Notes: generated by a model not told the origin, from the sequence alone. A stretch of DNA of 64,000 bases from Rusavskia elegans (GCA_011316305.1 SAUG01000063.1:1-64000); one strand, 5' to 3'. Numbered from the stretch's first letter, positions 37,331-49,698 are shown. Made by a program: numbers and translations.

Positions 37331-37705
37331 ATGATGCCTGAGTGCCAAAAGATCAATCAGTACTGCCGAGAGGTCGATCCAAACCACATCTTTACCAACA
37401 AGCAAATTGGATGGTACGACGATCAGTCCAGTACCAGCAATATCGCCACCGGTGCTGCTTGGGATGGATCATACTATCGCTGTTATCTTTGCCAAAATGG
37501 GTTCGGCTCCCTACGCGGGTTGAATCAACATCTCAGCAGCCCAGCGCATCAGCAGAAGATCTACCACTGTCCCCGTTGCCGACGCGAGTACACCGTGCTG
37601 AGTGGACTGGTGAACCATCTTGAGAGCGAGAGCTGCGGTGCTTTTCGGTTCAGTGGCAATCCCAATGGTCTCGGATTCGTGCAGCAGCTGAGGATTGGAC
37701 AATAA
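37331..37705 (+). CDS. Small C2H2-type zinc-finger protein
   Basis: A 124-aa intronless frame from ATG 37331. Finger 1 is C51-x2-C54-x12-H67-x5-H73 (YRCYLCQNGFGSLRGLNQH). Finger 2 is C80-x2-C83-x12-H96 followed by C102 as a possible fourth ligand (LVNHLESESCG). The same CPxC..LSGLVNHLESESCG layout recurs in fungal C2H2 proteins of unknown role. The N-terminus is short and could be truncated, since larger homologues usually carry another finger before this point. It might be a nucleic-acid-binding protein; no target can be inferred. Confidence 0.65.
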   Translation: MMPECQKINQYCREVDPNHIFTNKQIGWYDDQSSTSNIATGAAWDGSYYRCYLCQNGFGSLRGLNQHLSSPAHQQKIYHCPRCRREYTVLSGLVNHLESESCGAFRFSGNPNGLGFVQQLRIGQ

Positions 37706-38420
37706 GCACATCCTTTGACAATGGCAACTGTCGAAGTAGCAGAAATGTCATAATGACCGTATCTCGACCAATCACATGCCATACGACTGGGGAAACTACG
37801 ACATGCAGCTGACATTAAAGCTAGTTCGATAGCAGGCGAGAGACATCGAGGAAACAGCTCCTCTGGCACTTTAGCAACAAAATGAGATCCGAAACCAATA
37901 TTTGTCCAATCTGCGGCATGTTTCTCGGCACCACAAGCTACTGACCTTGAACGAATCAGCCCAGTTTCAGACCTGGCGCGGTCGCCTATGAGACATGACA
38001 GCTAGCGCGTGGGTATATTGAAGCGCAGGTACTAAGTCAGGTACCCGACAAGCGGACGCCCACGTTTCCAGTCACTAGCTTCCTACCATGTGCTTTTGCT
38101 GTGATCTTGAGGTGTCCTTTATGTCGCTTATGAGTGTTGCTCCGAATCCGTTTCGCATTCGCTTGCTCCGCTGGCTGAAATTTACTGTCTCTAACGGCGC
38201 AGAACCTACTAACGCAGTTGAAACGTACTACTGACGTAATATGCGATCAGTAGGCGCTCTTTCATATCCGTTCCTCGCGTTGCCCATCTTTTAGCGAGGA
38301 GACGGCTTGGATGGATGATATCTCAGCCTCATTGCATAGCCGCGATGCTATATATTGGACTGAGTGCTTTCGCTTCTCCTCTTTTTATACATACCATTAA
38401 AACCCTCTCATTACGATATA
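37706..38420. other. Intergenic, nothing recognised
   Basis: Promoter side of the secreted Cys-rich protein; contains a TATATATT-like element near 38350, about 70 bp before the ATG, which may be its TATA box. Confidence 0.4.
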
Positions 38421-39446
38421 ATGCATCTCCATACCTCTACTCTAACATCTCTCCTTATCCTGTCCACGAACGCCCTCCCCCAAAAACCCCAAGATCTCCT
38501 TGACCCTTCCCCCCGCCTCCCCGACAACTGCGGTCCCACAAAGCAAAATCCTCCCCTCTCCCCTTCCAATACCTGCGATTCTGCACCCCTCGTCGTCCCC
38601 CGGCCCTCGGCTTTCGGCATCTATGGAGTCCCTCCCCCAAATAACTTCCCCAGCGCCCACACCACAAACTGGCTCAGCTGTACAGCCACCGCAACCCAAA
38701 TATGCGCCACCATGTCCATGCCCAACACCCTAGCCGGGCGCTGGTATTTCAATTCCAGCATCCTCCCCTCGAAAATCCGACCCTCGGACAGCGGATCTGC
38801 ATGTCAAATCGGTTTTTGGCTTCCTCGGGACGACATCGGTCCCCTGAAATCCGAATCCAGCGATCCCAACGCAGCGCGGAAACCGTCGTTGGAGCAATGT
38901 CAACGGACATTGAACGCTACGATCGACGCTGCGAGATATAGCCAACCGCTGTGGGTAAATGCGAGTATCAATCTCGTAAAGGGGCCAGAGGGTGTGGAGG
39001 GGCAGTGGAAGATCGGCCAGGGAAATAAGAAGGAGGTCTCTACTGGTCAGCATTATTTTCCCGGTCTGTCCGGGGTTCTTCATCTGTTGTGAGATTGTTT
39101 TCATGAAGGAGCGAGGCTCTCCATATGGGTGATAGATGTGCTGATCAATTCTTCTCCTTCGCAAATAGGTATCGCGTTCAACAGCGGCTACCCCAGCTAT
39201 ATGCTCACCGTGCACCCTTCCCTCATCCCTCCCGGAAAATGTGTCGACACCGATGGATCGATGTGTGACTGCGGTTCGGACGGGCAGATGTGTGCGCCGC
39301 AATGCCGGTATGAGAATGGGAATCTATGCGAATGTGCTGACGATGGGAAAACGTGTCGGATTGAGAATGGGGGGAGTGCGGGTGATGTTAGCTGTTTGAG
39401 TGAGGAGGAGGGAGAGGAGGGGGTGCTGGTTGCGTGTCCTGAGTAG
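38421..39446 (+). CDS. Secreted cysteine-rich protein
   Basis: Exons 38421-39045 and 39169-39446, joined across a 123-nt phase-1 intron (donor GTCAGC, branch GCTGAT, acceptor AAATAG), give 300 aa. There is an N-terminal signal peptide (MHLHTSTLTSLLILSTNA) and a Pro/Ser-rich start. A middle part contains GIYGVPPPNNFPSAH, GRWYFNSSILPSK and CQIGFWLPRDD. A C-terminal Cys cluster follows (CVDTDGSMCDCGSDGQMC.. CRYENGNLCECADDGKTC) with two similar CxC-type units. N-glycosylation sites are present. No family recognised. It could be a secreted wall protein or an effector-like protein. The intron is longer than the others in the window. Confidence 0.7.
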
Positions 39447-41963
39447 GGGTGGGAGGGAGACGGAGGAGGTGAGTAGGTAACGCCAGCTTTTAGCGGATGA
39501 AGTCATATTTGTCAATATGGGACCTCGCGGTAGTCGCTGAGAGAAGAACAAAGGAAAACCTTTCCTACGGCCAAGGTTGTAAAGAATATGAACACGATTA
39601 TATCCTCGTCATTCTACATCCAATATAACGATTTACGACTTCCTCCCCTAGACCTCTGTAGCACCTACCATCAATCTGCACTATAATCCCCGAGCAGTGG
39701 TCCCGTGTATACTACACACCAACCCCATTCCCCTCTCCCTACATCCGCTCAGAGAAGTGCATGTTGAACCCTCTTATCTTTTTGAAAACACAAAAACCGC
39801 ACCTAGGTAAAACCAAGGTGAAAAGGGACTTACACTACGCAATCCCTCCTGTCTCTCAGGGATCATCACCTCCTGACCAATTGCGTCACTTCGAGAAGCG
39901 TTGTCATTGCGAGACCGTCGCTCATGAAGCATAGTTGTACTTTCTGTACGAAAATCGCAGCCATCGGATAGCCGGCCACCCCCAAAAAAACGAACGCGAA
40001 TGCTTCCTATTGCTTTCTTTATAAGAAGAGAGGTTTTCCACGCGGTGAAGATCCGTTACTATCCCGGTTCTCTGCTCTCTAGCTGGCAATCTCGGTACGG
40101 ATGCTTACTTCACCAAGCGAAGGGATATATATCCTCCCAGGACATACATCGTGCGAAGACACAGATAAGATTTACGTCCCGTCATCTCCAGTTCTCAATG
40201 CCTCCATATGAGCGAGTGGAGAGTATATAGGCTCTCCTCAGCAAAGCAACAACATCGGAACCCACTGACGGGGGATAGGAAGGAAAAAAGGAGAACCAAC
40301 AGTAATAAACACAAGAGCTGAGGCCGTCGTCGAGACAACCTCTGCATCTCCGTCTACCCCTTCCTGCCTCCCTGCCTCCCTGCCTCCCTCCCCCCTTCCT
40401 ATACCCTCATCTTCCCTCGCATCCAGCCCAGGCTTCTCATTACTCTCACCCCCCCAGCTCCTCACCGCGCCGATGACAAATAACAACACAGCACCCGACA
40501 CCAGTATTCTTCCACCTCCTTCCTTCCCCCACATCTCCCCCGGAAACCCTACGCACCCCCTGCTGGCCCATCCCATTCTAATCTATCCTATCGACTACTA
40601 AGTTACCCGCACAGCCATGTCCGCAAAACGTTCTCCGACATTCTAACTCTGTCACGCACCTGCATCCACAACTCTCTTATCATCATCTCTACACCCCCCC
40701 CTTGCCTTCCGTCTTCCGCCTGCCCCCAGCCCCAGAACCCGCTCCCTCTCCTTCCCCAATCCACAAGCCATAAACTCCCGATATTATTCGGTTCGTCGAC
40801 GTATATCATTATAGCCAGCCAGGCGAGAGCTCTGGGGATCGATAGTGTATGTAGTGAGGAAGCCACAAATACTGTTTTCTGTTGCGAACTCGCTTGCTTG
40901 TTATTTGTTTCTTCTTCTTTTCTCTTTCTCCGTCTTTCTTCATCTTCTGTTTTTCTGGTTTTGGTTTGCGATTTGGTGGGTGTTTTCCCCGCCGGGGGGG
41001 AGGTGAAGGGGGGGGGGGGGGGATGTGTTGGTGAAGGGGGAGGGGGGATGTTTTGGTGAAATAGGCGTGCGGAATGGAAATATATACGCATAGGAAGGGG
41101 GCTTTCATAGCCGTTTCGAGGAGCGAGAGTAGGGTGACGATCGCGGGCATAAGGAGGGAGGCAAGATTGGAGAAGAAGAGGGGAGGGAGGGGTAAGTGTT
41201 ATGATCGAGCAGGAGGAGCGGAATGAAAGAACAAACATTGTACTCTAGAGGTTTTAAAGGATATAGGACCAGTGGCTATGCAACGGATTCCCGATGGTGA
41301 TAAAGCTGGATTGATAAAAAGGTATTAATAAACCGGATACAAGAATAGCTAGCCCCGGGGGGACGAAGCCCGGAAAAATAACTACATTTGAGAAAAAGCT
41401 GATAGCTAGAAGGCAATAGATGTGTATATCTGCTACCCCGTCTGCCGTTCTCGTTTCCAATCTAGGAAGGGGATGGCGGGGAATACATACGCTACCCCTC
41501 TCTAGCAAAGCGATCGTCGCCGGAGGAAAGTGTAGGACAGATAGGAGAGAGCGAGGTAGTAGAGTAGACATTTGATGCGTAAGGAGATCGGTTTGTCTCA
41601 CGATTGGTGGTCCGATTCTGATGGGTTGGCGGATGGTCTTTGTATCAGCGTAGTGGAATCGCTACCTCGATGGTCGAGGATAGCTGATGTAGCATGCGCG
41701 AGCGAAGTAGCGAAATGAAGGTGGAGATACATAACGGTGGTAGATATACAAGGTAAAATAGCATCAGACATGGCTTTGCTTGATAAGTGGGTGTGCTTGA
41801 ACGGTCGATGAACTGATGACCTTAGTCGATTGACAGTGATTTTATACAATGGTATCTTCTTGATATCACACGCAATATGTGCTCTTACGCCGACCATCCT
41901 CCTCCAGATGTGAGGGTTAAAGGGTTTGTCAGGGAAGGGACGGTTCCGTCATCGGAGGATCCT
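39447..41963. other. Intergenic with low-complexity DNA
   Basis: About 2.5 kb. It contains a CCTCCCTG-type 8-bp microsatellite (about 40365-40392), a G-rich zone with a run of 15 G (41008-41022), and TATATA-like motifs. Minus frames at 40238-40576 and 40603-41238 are biased by this composition and are not supported as genes. Confidence 0.5.
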
Positions 41964-43449
41964 TCATAGCCTCGCCCGTTGCTGAGTCTGAGATCCAAAG
42001 ATCGAATCGACCATCTCGCCGCCTCGGACTGCTAGCATTGAAAGGAGGGTATCACCCAACTAGATCTCAAACGGTCAACCATGTGTCCCGTATACTCAAG
42101 CAAGGGAAAAGGATGGGAAAATATACCCCATGAGTATCCTCACAACACCCCTGCAACCATACCCCACAGCCCTCCGCCACAGCGTCTTTCCTATACTTGA
42201 CCCTATAGTTCCTCTCCACCGCAAAGTTCTCCTCTTGCAGTAAACCTCTCGTCGATTCCAACAACGTCTCATGGCCCTTACGTTCATAGCCTGTGCCCAG
42301 GATAGCGAGGTCGAACGAACTGTCGGACACACTCGTCTCGCCGTTCGACGTGTTCTTCAGCCGCAGTCGGATTCTCTCACCATCCTTCTCGGAACCCACG
42401 ACTTGCCGCCACGGCACGATTTTGAACTGCCACTTACTTGGATCGGGTTCGTGCAGACGTTGATGGTACATGGCCTCGTAAAGACGATCCAAGAGTTCGG
42501 GGCGGACGACACCGTAGTTGGTGGCTTTGTTGGAGACGGTGGACTGTTGGCGAGATTCGGGAGGGAGGCGGTAGAAGTCGTCGACACGTTCAGGGTCGAA
42601 GACCTCGTTTACGCTGGAGTGATTTAGATGCGCACAGCAATATTCAGTAGTGCCGAAAAGGACTTACAATGGACTATCATCACTGGGCTTCAAGGCAGAA
42701 GCGCCCGTGAATAGCGAGACGGAGGAATCGGGGTAGCGACTTTGTAGATCGTTGAAGATTTCGGCGGAGCTTTGGCCACCGCCAACGACGGCTATTGAAT
42801 GAGTACTTTGGGTTGCTTTGAGGATCTGGGGGACGGCGGTTGAGTATGAAGAAGAGTGTACGATTTGGGACTCGAGGCCACTAATGGGTATGGGGATTAT
42901 GGGCTTTCCGCCTATAGCGATCACAACACTCCTCGCGGTGATGGTGTTACTTTGATTGGTTTTGGTGTCTCTCGAGGTTACTTGCCATGTCTCCACTGGC
43001 CCATCCTCATTGCGAACCGCCGAGACGGAAGTTGTTTCGTGGCCATATTGAACGTGTTCCTCGAAATGGGCGGCACACCATGACATGTAGTCATTGTATT
43101 CCTCCCGCAGGGGCAGGAAGGTTGAAAGATTGGTGAAGGCGACAAGGCGGTTCTTGCATTTGAGATAGTTGATAAAGGTGAATTTGGATGTCGGATCTCG
43201 TAATGTAGCCATATCTTTGAGGAATGATATCTGCATGCGCGCGTCTGGCAGGAGCATACCAGCATGCCAGATGAAGTTCCGTTGTTTTTCTATGTAGAGT
43301 ACACGAGCGTTGATGCCCCGATCGTGCAGAGCAATGGCAATGGCCAAGGAAGCAGGCCCGAATCCGACGCAAACGAGATCATATTGAGGTTCCTTGTGTG
43401 CTTGGGATCTCGGCGTGCTGTTCTCTACCTGGAGCGGCATGGTTGCCAT
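41964..43449 (-). CDS. sidA: L-ornithine N5-monooxygenase (siderophore pathway)
   Basis: Exons 42668-43449, 42127-42613 and 41964-42059 (introns of 54 and 67 nt) give 454 aa. The enzyme hydroxylates L-ornithine at N5 using FAD, NADPH and O2, the committing step of fungal hydroxamate siderophores. FAD motif VGFGPASLA is at 29-34, followed by family blocks KDMATLRDPTSKFTFINYL and LVAFTNLSTFLP. The NADPH motif VVGGGQSSAEIF is at about 223. A SDDSPFVNEVFDP block forms across intron 1. The C-terminal substrate motif DLAILGTGY is at 362-370. The last exon, GDTLLSMLAVRGGEMVDSIF, is family-typical and is missed if intron 2 is not removed. The -100 region has a likely 5'UTR intron (43465-43566, GTAAGT..TTCAG). 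Two ATCTGATAA sites lie 511 and 605 bp upstream. Confidence 0.95.
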
Positions 43450-43959
43450 GATGGATGCGATGATCTGAAGCCGTTACAGCATTGATAAACGAAGGGTGGC
43501 GAAGGCTTCCGAGAGATCCGATGGTCCCCCAATTCGGTGATGCAAGTTGGGGTCGTACTCACTTACCTCATGATTGTCTTGTATCACCACGGATGTGCGG
43601 TCTTTGTAGGGAAATTCGTTCCAGACCAATTGAGCATCATAGATTTCAATACGGCTGGCGGTAATATTCAGGCTGTTAGTCGTCCGAAGTGCTTGCTTGT
43701 GGAGAAGCCGAAAAAACCGGAACGTGATGATCGCATGTTCATGCACTTGGCCTAATTCCCCTTAATTCCATGTGGCGTTCCATCGTATCACCGCATCGGC
43801 CAAGTCGATGAGCAATATTGAGCGGATACCCGCATTGCAGGATTGTGCCCGCCTCGCCGGGTGGAAAAGAGTCTAGCTTTATTGAAACCACGACCAGGAA
43901 GATTCAGCAGTCCAACATAGCAGCACAAGCCGGCTGAAGTGCCAACAGCTAATCAGGAG

Positions 43960-43968
43960 ATCTGATAA
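43960..43968 (+). promoter_or_regulatory. ATCTGATAA, SreA-type GATA site
   Basis: An exact match to the ATCWGATAA consensus of the fungal iron-responsive GATA repressor SreA. It lies about 511 bp upstream of the sidA start. Confidence 0.65.
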
Positions 43969-44053
43969 GAGGCCCATCCCTTAGTCTGGCCTTCGGCTGC
44001 CTTGGCCAGCACACGAAGCCCCGTGCTACTGCAGCTTAGAATGCGGAGAGCGG

Positions 44054-44062
44054 ATCTGATAA
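44054..44062 (+). promoter_or_regulatory. ATCTGATAA, second SreA-type GATA site
   Basis: A second exact ATCWGATAA match in the same orientation, 94 bp from the first and about 605 bp upstream of sidA. Confidence 0.65.
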
Positions 44063-44298
44063 CTTTCGACTGACGTTCCTCGCTTATAGGCTGCTCGAGT
44101 AGCTGCTGGTCCCGGCAGATGCGCCAACCTCACCAAACCAGCAGTCTTCCGACATCTGGTGTGGGGGTGCGCCGGCCCAGGCAACGTAAGCTGACGTAAA
44201 TGTATTCCTGCCGACACCGGCCCTGCATGCCTTTCACGAGCACATGATGCCGAGGGTGGACACTCCTTGCCATCGCCATCGGAAGGGCTATATACGGA

Positions 44299-47200
44299 CT
44301 AGGTACCAAGAGACTGATGCAGCGCATTCGCCCGGTATGAGGCATTCCGTTGGAACAGCTCCTCATGCGTGCCTCGATCGACGCATTCCCCCCCCTCGAT
44401 CAAGAAAATGACTGATGCTTTCATAATCGTGTGAAGCCGATGGGCGATCGCGACGATGGTCATTCGGCTGCTGATCTTGGCCAACGTGTCCTGGAAATGC
44501 ACTTCTGACTCCGCGTCGAGCGCACTCGTCGGTTCGTCCAGTAGCAGCAGGCTCGGTTGTCGTACCAATGCCCGCGCTATTGAGAGTCGTTGCTTTTGCC
44601 CACCTGAGAACCGATCTCCATTAGGTCCACAGCGCGTGTTGTATCCTTCTGGCAGAGCTGCAATCGTCTCGTGGATATTGGCAAGCTTGCAAGCTGTCTC
44701 AATCTCGTCATTCGTGGCCTCGTGACCTGCCCGTGCCCCAATGCCGACATTGAATCGGATACTCTCGTCGAAAAGGTGGCTATCCTGTGGCACGAGAGCA
44801 ACCCTGTCGCGGTCGAACGTAGAGCTCCTGTCAAACTGAATGCATCCGTACTTGGGTGTGTAGAACATCTCCAGCAAAGATAATATTGTAGATTTCCCAG
44901 CGCCACTTGGTCCTACCAGGGCGCAAAATTGGCCTGGGAGAATCTCGAGATTAATCGCCTTGAGTGCCGTCAGATGTGGTCGAGCAGGGTACGAAAAGTG
45001 GACGTTGCGGAAGTCGACACGGATGCCACGTTGATTGAGTGGTATAGACGTTACTTTGGAGCCAGCTTCCAAGTCATCCCCCTTTTCCATGTCAGTCACA
45101 ATATCCCCACGGTGGGTCAGTTTGGCAGGCCCGATATCAATCAGATCCAAGAGCTTGGCTGAGGCAACCCGAGCTTTGGAGAAATCCGGTGCCAACGCGA
45201 ACATTTGGCCGCAAGATTGTGCACTAAAGAGTAGCGCTGGAAGCACGATGAAAAATTGAGTTTGGGAGTAGAGACCTGCAACCACTTGCTTGGTGCCCCA
45301 CCAGTACGCCAGGGCATAGATAAGGTTGCTCACACTGTAAGCCGTCGCGAGCCAAAAGTCTGCGTATGCTATCTCTTTGAAGCTCGCTTTGTAGGGGCTC
45401 ACCAGCGACCGGGTGTAAACCGCGAAAAGTTCGTGTTCGAGACCAAGACTTGCGACCGTTTTGATCGAGTTGACCGCCTCGATTGTGATCCCCACAGATG
45501 TCGCGTAGGCAAGTTGATGTCGATCTTGCAGCTGAGCAAGCACCTGGAGACGCATGATGCCAGAGCCAAGAAGTATAGGCAGCGTGGCGAGCAAGACGAT
45601 CGCAATTTTCCATGCTATGATGTGGGTCATCAGAATTCCTGCCATGAGGTTGACCATGATGGACACAATGGTGCCAACGGTAGTACCGGATAATCCTGCT
45701 AGAGCAGCCGCATCGGTAGAGAGATAGGACAGAAGTATGGCTGGAGACCGACCATTGGAATAATGCCATTCAAGGTCCTGATGGAAGAGCGCGCGGAATG
45801 CCAGGATTCGAACCTTGAGAACCATCTTCTCAGCCACTTTGCCGAAGCTTGAACCACCGATGACATTGGCAGAAAGCACGAGCACGGCAAACAGGAAGAA
45901 CAGGAGTCCGAAGAGGTTGCCGCTGGCACGAATGCTTGCAGGGCTACGACAAGGACTCAAAGCACCAATGGTGTGTCCAAATATCACCGCCTCGCCGGAG
46001 AATGCCCCTCCCACCGCGGTGGCCGCAGAGATGCCCAAGAAGACAAACATGAGCTGTGGACGTGATAGGGATGATATCCCTCGAACTGTAGACCAGATCG
46101 ATCGTTGTGAGCCAAGGGGGTCGACCAGCTGCTCTTTCGGGGTCTCATTGACTGTTTGATCCGAATGCGTGACAGCTTCTTTCTCGGTGATCGGGCTTTC
46201 ATTAGATGTCCCCCTTCGGGTTTCAAGAGTAGGTAAATCTCCAGATTTGGGGCGCGTCAACGGAGTAGTGGTTCGCAAAGTTTGTGTTTCCACCATACTG
46301 GCGTAGGTTTCATCTCTGGCAACAAGCTCAGAATGCAAGCCTTGCTCTACCACACGGCCGTCTTTCAAAACGATGATATTATCGGCGTCTTTGATCGTGG
46401 AAAGGCGATGAGCAATCGAAATGGTGGTCCTGCCATGGATGACTTTGGTTAACGACGACTGTATCTGGCGTTCGCTAGCAGTATCGAGTGATGCCGTTGC
46501 TTCATCCAAGATGAGCACCGCTGGGTCTTTGACGAGAGCGCGGGCAAGGGCTATTCTTTGCCTTTGTCCACCACTGAGCTCATTCCCTGAAGAGCCGACC
46601 ATAGTCGCATAGCCAAATTCCAAATCGCTGATGAAAGTATGCGCATCAGCCAAAATTGCAGCTTCTTGGACGCGATTGACAATATCTACGACAGCGGGAC
46701 TCTGGGCAGCAACTGCAGTGTCGAAGTTTTGACCAGCTCGCACTATTTTAGCAATGTCTGAGAGCGTGGGGCCGTGAAGGATAGATTCATTGTCGATGTG
46801 GTTCGAATTGACAAGCCCGTGAGCGACATTCTCGAGAATAGAGCGGTCCAAAAGGCAAGAGCCTTGTTGGACAACGCCAATGCGACTTCTTAGAAAGCGT
46901 ACGTTGACGTCCTGTATGTTGTTGTCGTCTATTGATATTCTACCACTGCGGAGATCGTACAATCTTGTTGTCAATGCAGCAATCGTGGATTTGCCGCTAC
47001 CCGAAGGGCCAACAATGGCTGTATGTTTTCCAGCAGGGAAAAAGAGCGAGACATTTTCAAGTACGCTAAAATCCGGCCTGGAGGGATACCGAAAGGTGAC
47101 GTCCTCGAAGGTGATAGCTCCCCTTACCCGGTCTAATTTTATGCCCTCCGAAGCCTTTGTCCCGTCAATGCTGGATGAGCGGTCGACAACAGACTGTATT

Positions 47201-48443
47201 CTCTCCGAAGCTGCAGCGGCGGCGGCGAATATCTGCAGGAAAGGAGCAACTTGGCTGATAATAAAGGATGCTACCAAAATGAGCAGATATAGCAAGAAAA
47301 GATTGTAGTTCTTACCGTCGATGAGCAAGAAGATGACAGTGTAGACGGCGCCAGCTGTAACGCTAGAATCGCTGCCCTTGGCAATCGTCCGCGCACCTTG
47401 CCAGAAAGCGAGCGCATTCGCGGAGTAGGCGATGAAGAACAAGAAGCCGAATTGTGCAGCCGCGGCGAAGGCCTTCTTTAGTCCATCCTTCTGCGCCTTC
47501 TGTAACTTCATCGTGAACTTGGCTTCAAGTCTGGGACCGGCTCCGAAGGCTTGTACCAAGGCCACGTTGGAGAGACACTCCGAGGCGATTGCTGTGGCAG
47601 CACCAATATGTTCTGATACACGACCGGTATACCTTCCCACATATTTGCCCCCCACAGCTGCCATCAAGATATACGCCGGTATCAAGGACACTAACATCGC
47701 CGCAAGCTTTGCGTCTTTGGTGGACGAGACTACGTACGCGCCCAGAAGATACGAAAAGCTTGAGATGACGATCCCAACCTTTTCTGAAACTCCACTGCGG
47801 ATGGTCTCGATATCGCTAGTCAAACAACTCGCAACGTCGCCTGCAGGGAGGTTGTCAAAGAAAGCAATTTCCTGCCGTAGAAGACCGCGAAAGTAATTCT
47901 CGCGCATGCGACGCACAAGACGTTCGCCGAACAGACTGAAGCAGCCAGTATGAATGTAGATGGCGAAGAAGTTGGCGATCGAGACGTATACGATGAGTAC
48001 GACCTTGTTGTTTACGCTGGACTGCAGATTGCCCACGTCTGCGTCTTGCGACTTGGCACAAGAAGCGGCATTGAGCTCGTCCACCAACTCTCCGAACAAG
48101 ACACCAAGGAGAGGGAAGGGCACGCCTGCCGCCATGGCTGCCAGGATTCCGACCACCAGGTAGAAGACATCGAGTTTGGACGGATTAGATTTGATCAAGA
48201 GACGCAGATATCCGTAGCTTTTCCTTGGTGCAGCTTTTGTAGAATCCAGCTTCTGTTTCACATACTTCGATGTCAGCGAAGAAGAGGCAAATAGTACCTG
48301 AAGAGAGCGACGCGGAGGAGACAGAAGTTGACGATGATTGTGCTGATACCAAGGGACTTCGCGGGGACCCGGCTCACCTTCTTCAGGATCTGCCTTAAAC
48401 GCGAGACTACCGTTTGTGGCGATGCTCCAATATTAGCAGTCAT
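44299..48443 (-). CDS. ABC-B full transporter, likely siderophore exporter
   Basis: Three exons: 48378-48443, 47316-48297 and 44299-47270, with introns 48298-48377 and 47271-47315, give 1339 aa. Layout is TMD1-NBD1-TMD2-NBD2 (MDR/ABC-B type). NBD1 has Walker A GPSGSGKST, a ~40-residue insertion, LSGGQRQR and Walker B AVLILDEATASLD. NBD2 has GPSGAGKST, FSGGQKQR and LLLLDEPTSALD. The short first exon (MTANIGASPQ..LKK) supplies the only credible ATG, since the big frame opens with GTG at 48261. The second intron is 45 nt with no stop, so translating straight through adds 15 residues inside a TM helix (FLLID|ASFIISQVAPF). It lies between sidA and the NRPS, which suggests export of the siderophore or an intermediate. 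Confidence 0.9.
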
Positions 48444-49698
48444 AGCGGCGAGGAGATTCTTTACATATCCGTCCAATATGCCATGAGCAAGAATCCGCTT
48501 CCAGACACATAGAGGAGAAATTGGAGAGTCATCCACGGAAAGGCCGAAGCTCGAAAAGAGACTTTGGAAGTTAGTGTTCTCGGGTCGGGAGCACTAGATG
48601 TGAGAGATTCTCGGGAGATTGTGCATTGCAGCCCTTTAACCGGTAAAGTCTCGACGGCAAGCAAGCGGACCATTTCGGTTCATCCGTAGGGTCCCACCGG
48701 CCCGTTGAGCACCAGCATCGAGCTTGGCATGACTGGGCCATCCTGTTTTCGATCGTTTCCGGGTCTCAAGCAGGGGTCCATGCAACCATAGCCAAAGTCG
48801 AAGCCGGTGGGGAGACGTGGCGAAGACGGAGTACGTAACCTGGCATAATTGGGAGAAAGACGATGCTAATGAGATCAGCCAACGGCGCTTCAACGTGGGT
48901 CCTGCATGTAAATCGTAGCGTGCAGTAGCTGGTGCGATTATTCAAAAATGTCGTCCAAGTGTGTCATTGAGCAGAAATTTCTGTAGGCGAAGATGCCGAC
49001 AAGCCGCTAGTTGTAATCTATCGGGCGTGCTAATGAAAGATTACCCTAGCTCCGAAACCATCGCCCAACCTCAACTCCCAAGTGTTTCCACAAATAATAA
49101 TGACAACATATCTTGCATCAGACATCTATCATTATCCCCTGATGATTACGCGTACAGAAGTCCCCCCTCCTCGGATCCTTGGTGAGAGGCAAGCAAGTTC
49201 CCATCACTCATCCCAAGGTACGGTTGCAGACTGCCTCCAGCCGCTCAAGGGAAGCCCATTACCCAATGGCTAATTGCCGCATAGGACTAGTCAGCTCGTG
49301 CTGGACATCTTATCAGATGATCTGATTGCATTTGTCAACCAACTCATTCTTGGCATTTCCCGTCCATCTGCCGGGTGTGATCGCTTGATCTCTTAACCAA
49401 TTGCTTTCGTCTCCACATTCGGGACTAAAGCACATGGTGGCGCCGTCGTCCGGTCCCGACATGCGGAACATCTTGACTATGACCGAAAGAATCACTGAAA
49501 TCCACCAAGTAATTGGCCCTGGCACGGAGCCGCCATGGGGACCTTGTTATGAATTATCTGCGAGAATTCGCCAGCATGTTTCGCTCATATTCGCTCTTCC
49601 CACATCATCTGTGAATGCATCGCCTGTCTTACATACGCCGTTCAAACGCAGACACCGAGGTTGCCAATTTCCTCTGGCGGGCTTGATGCACTTCTCAA
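48444..49698. promoter_or_regulatory. Divergent ABC/NRPS promoter region
   Basis: This 1255-bp shared intergenic region lies between the ABC gene (-) and NRPS (+). It contains one SreA-consensus site (49310-49318) and CCAAT boxes at 49263-49267 and 49396-49400, with a reverse one (ATTGG) at 49512-49516. CCAAT boxes are the binding site of the CBC/HapX iron regulators, but the CCAAT-N12-RWT spacing test fails for the first two. No gene seen. Confidence 0.6.
49310..49318 (-). promoter_or_regulatory. SreA-type site upstream of the NRPS
   Basis: TTATCAGAT on +, the reverse complement of ATCTGATAA, about 381 bp before the NRPS ATG and between the divergent ABC and NRPS genes. Confidence 0.65.

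Larger units (their letters stand above)
43450..44298. other. sidA promoter region
   Basis: This 849-bp region holds the sidA 5' side and the 3' side of the ABC gene. A 102-nt candidate 5'UTR intron (43465-43566) and two SreA-consensus sites (separate entries) are seen. A ~90-codon minus frame here opens with GTG and is not supported as a gene. Confidence 0.6.

Noticed and set aside
40238..40576. Minus frame with one hydrophobic segment
   Set aside because: Composition is driven by a CCTCCCTG microsatellite; no homologous pattern or supporting context.
40603..41238. 211-codon minus frame
   Set aside because: Low-complexity, driven by G-rich and GAA/CTT-rich DNA; no domain.
43474..43746. Minus open frame upstream of sidA
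   Set aside because: It opens with GTG, has no motif, and is better explained by a 5'UTR intron.
49263..49282. CCAAT-N12-RWT HapX site
   Set aside because: CCAAT is present but the required RWT at the right spacing is not.
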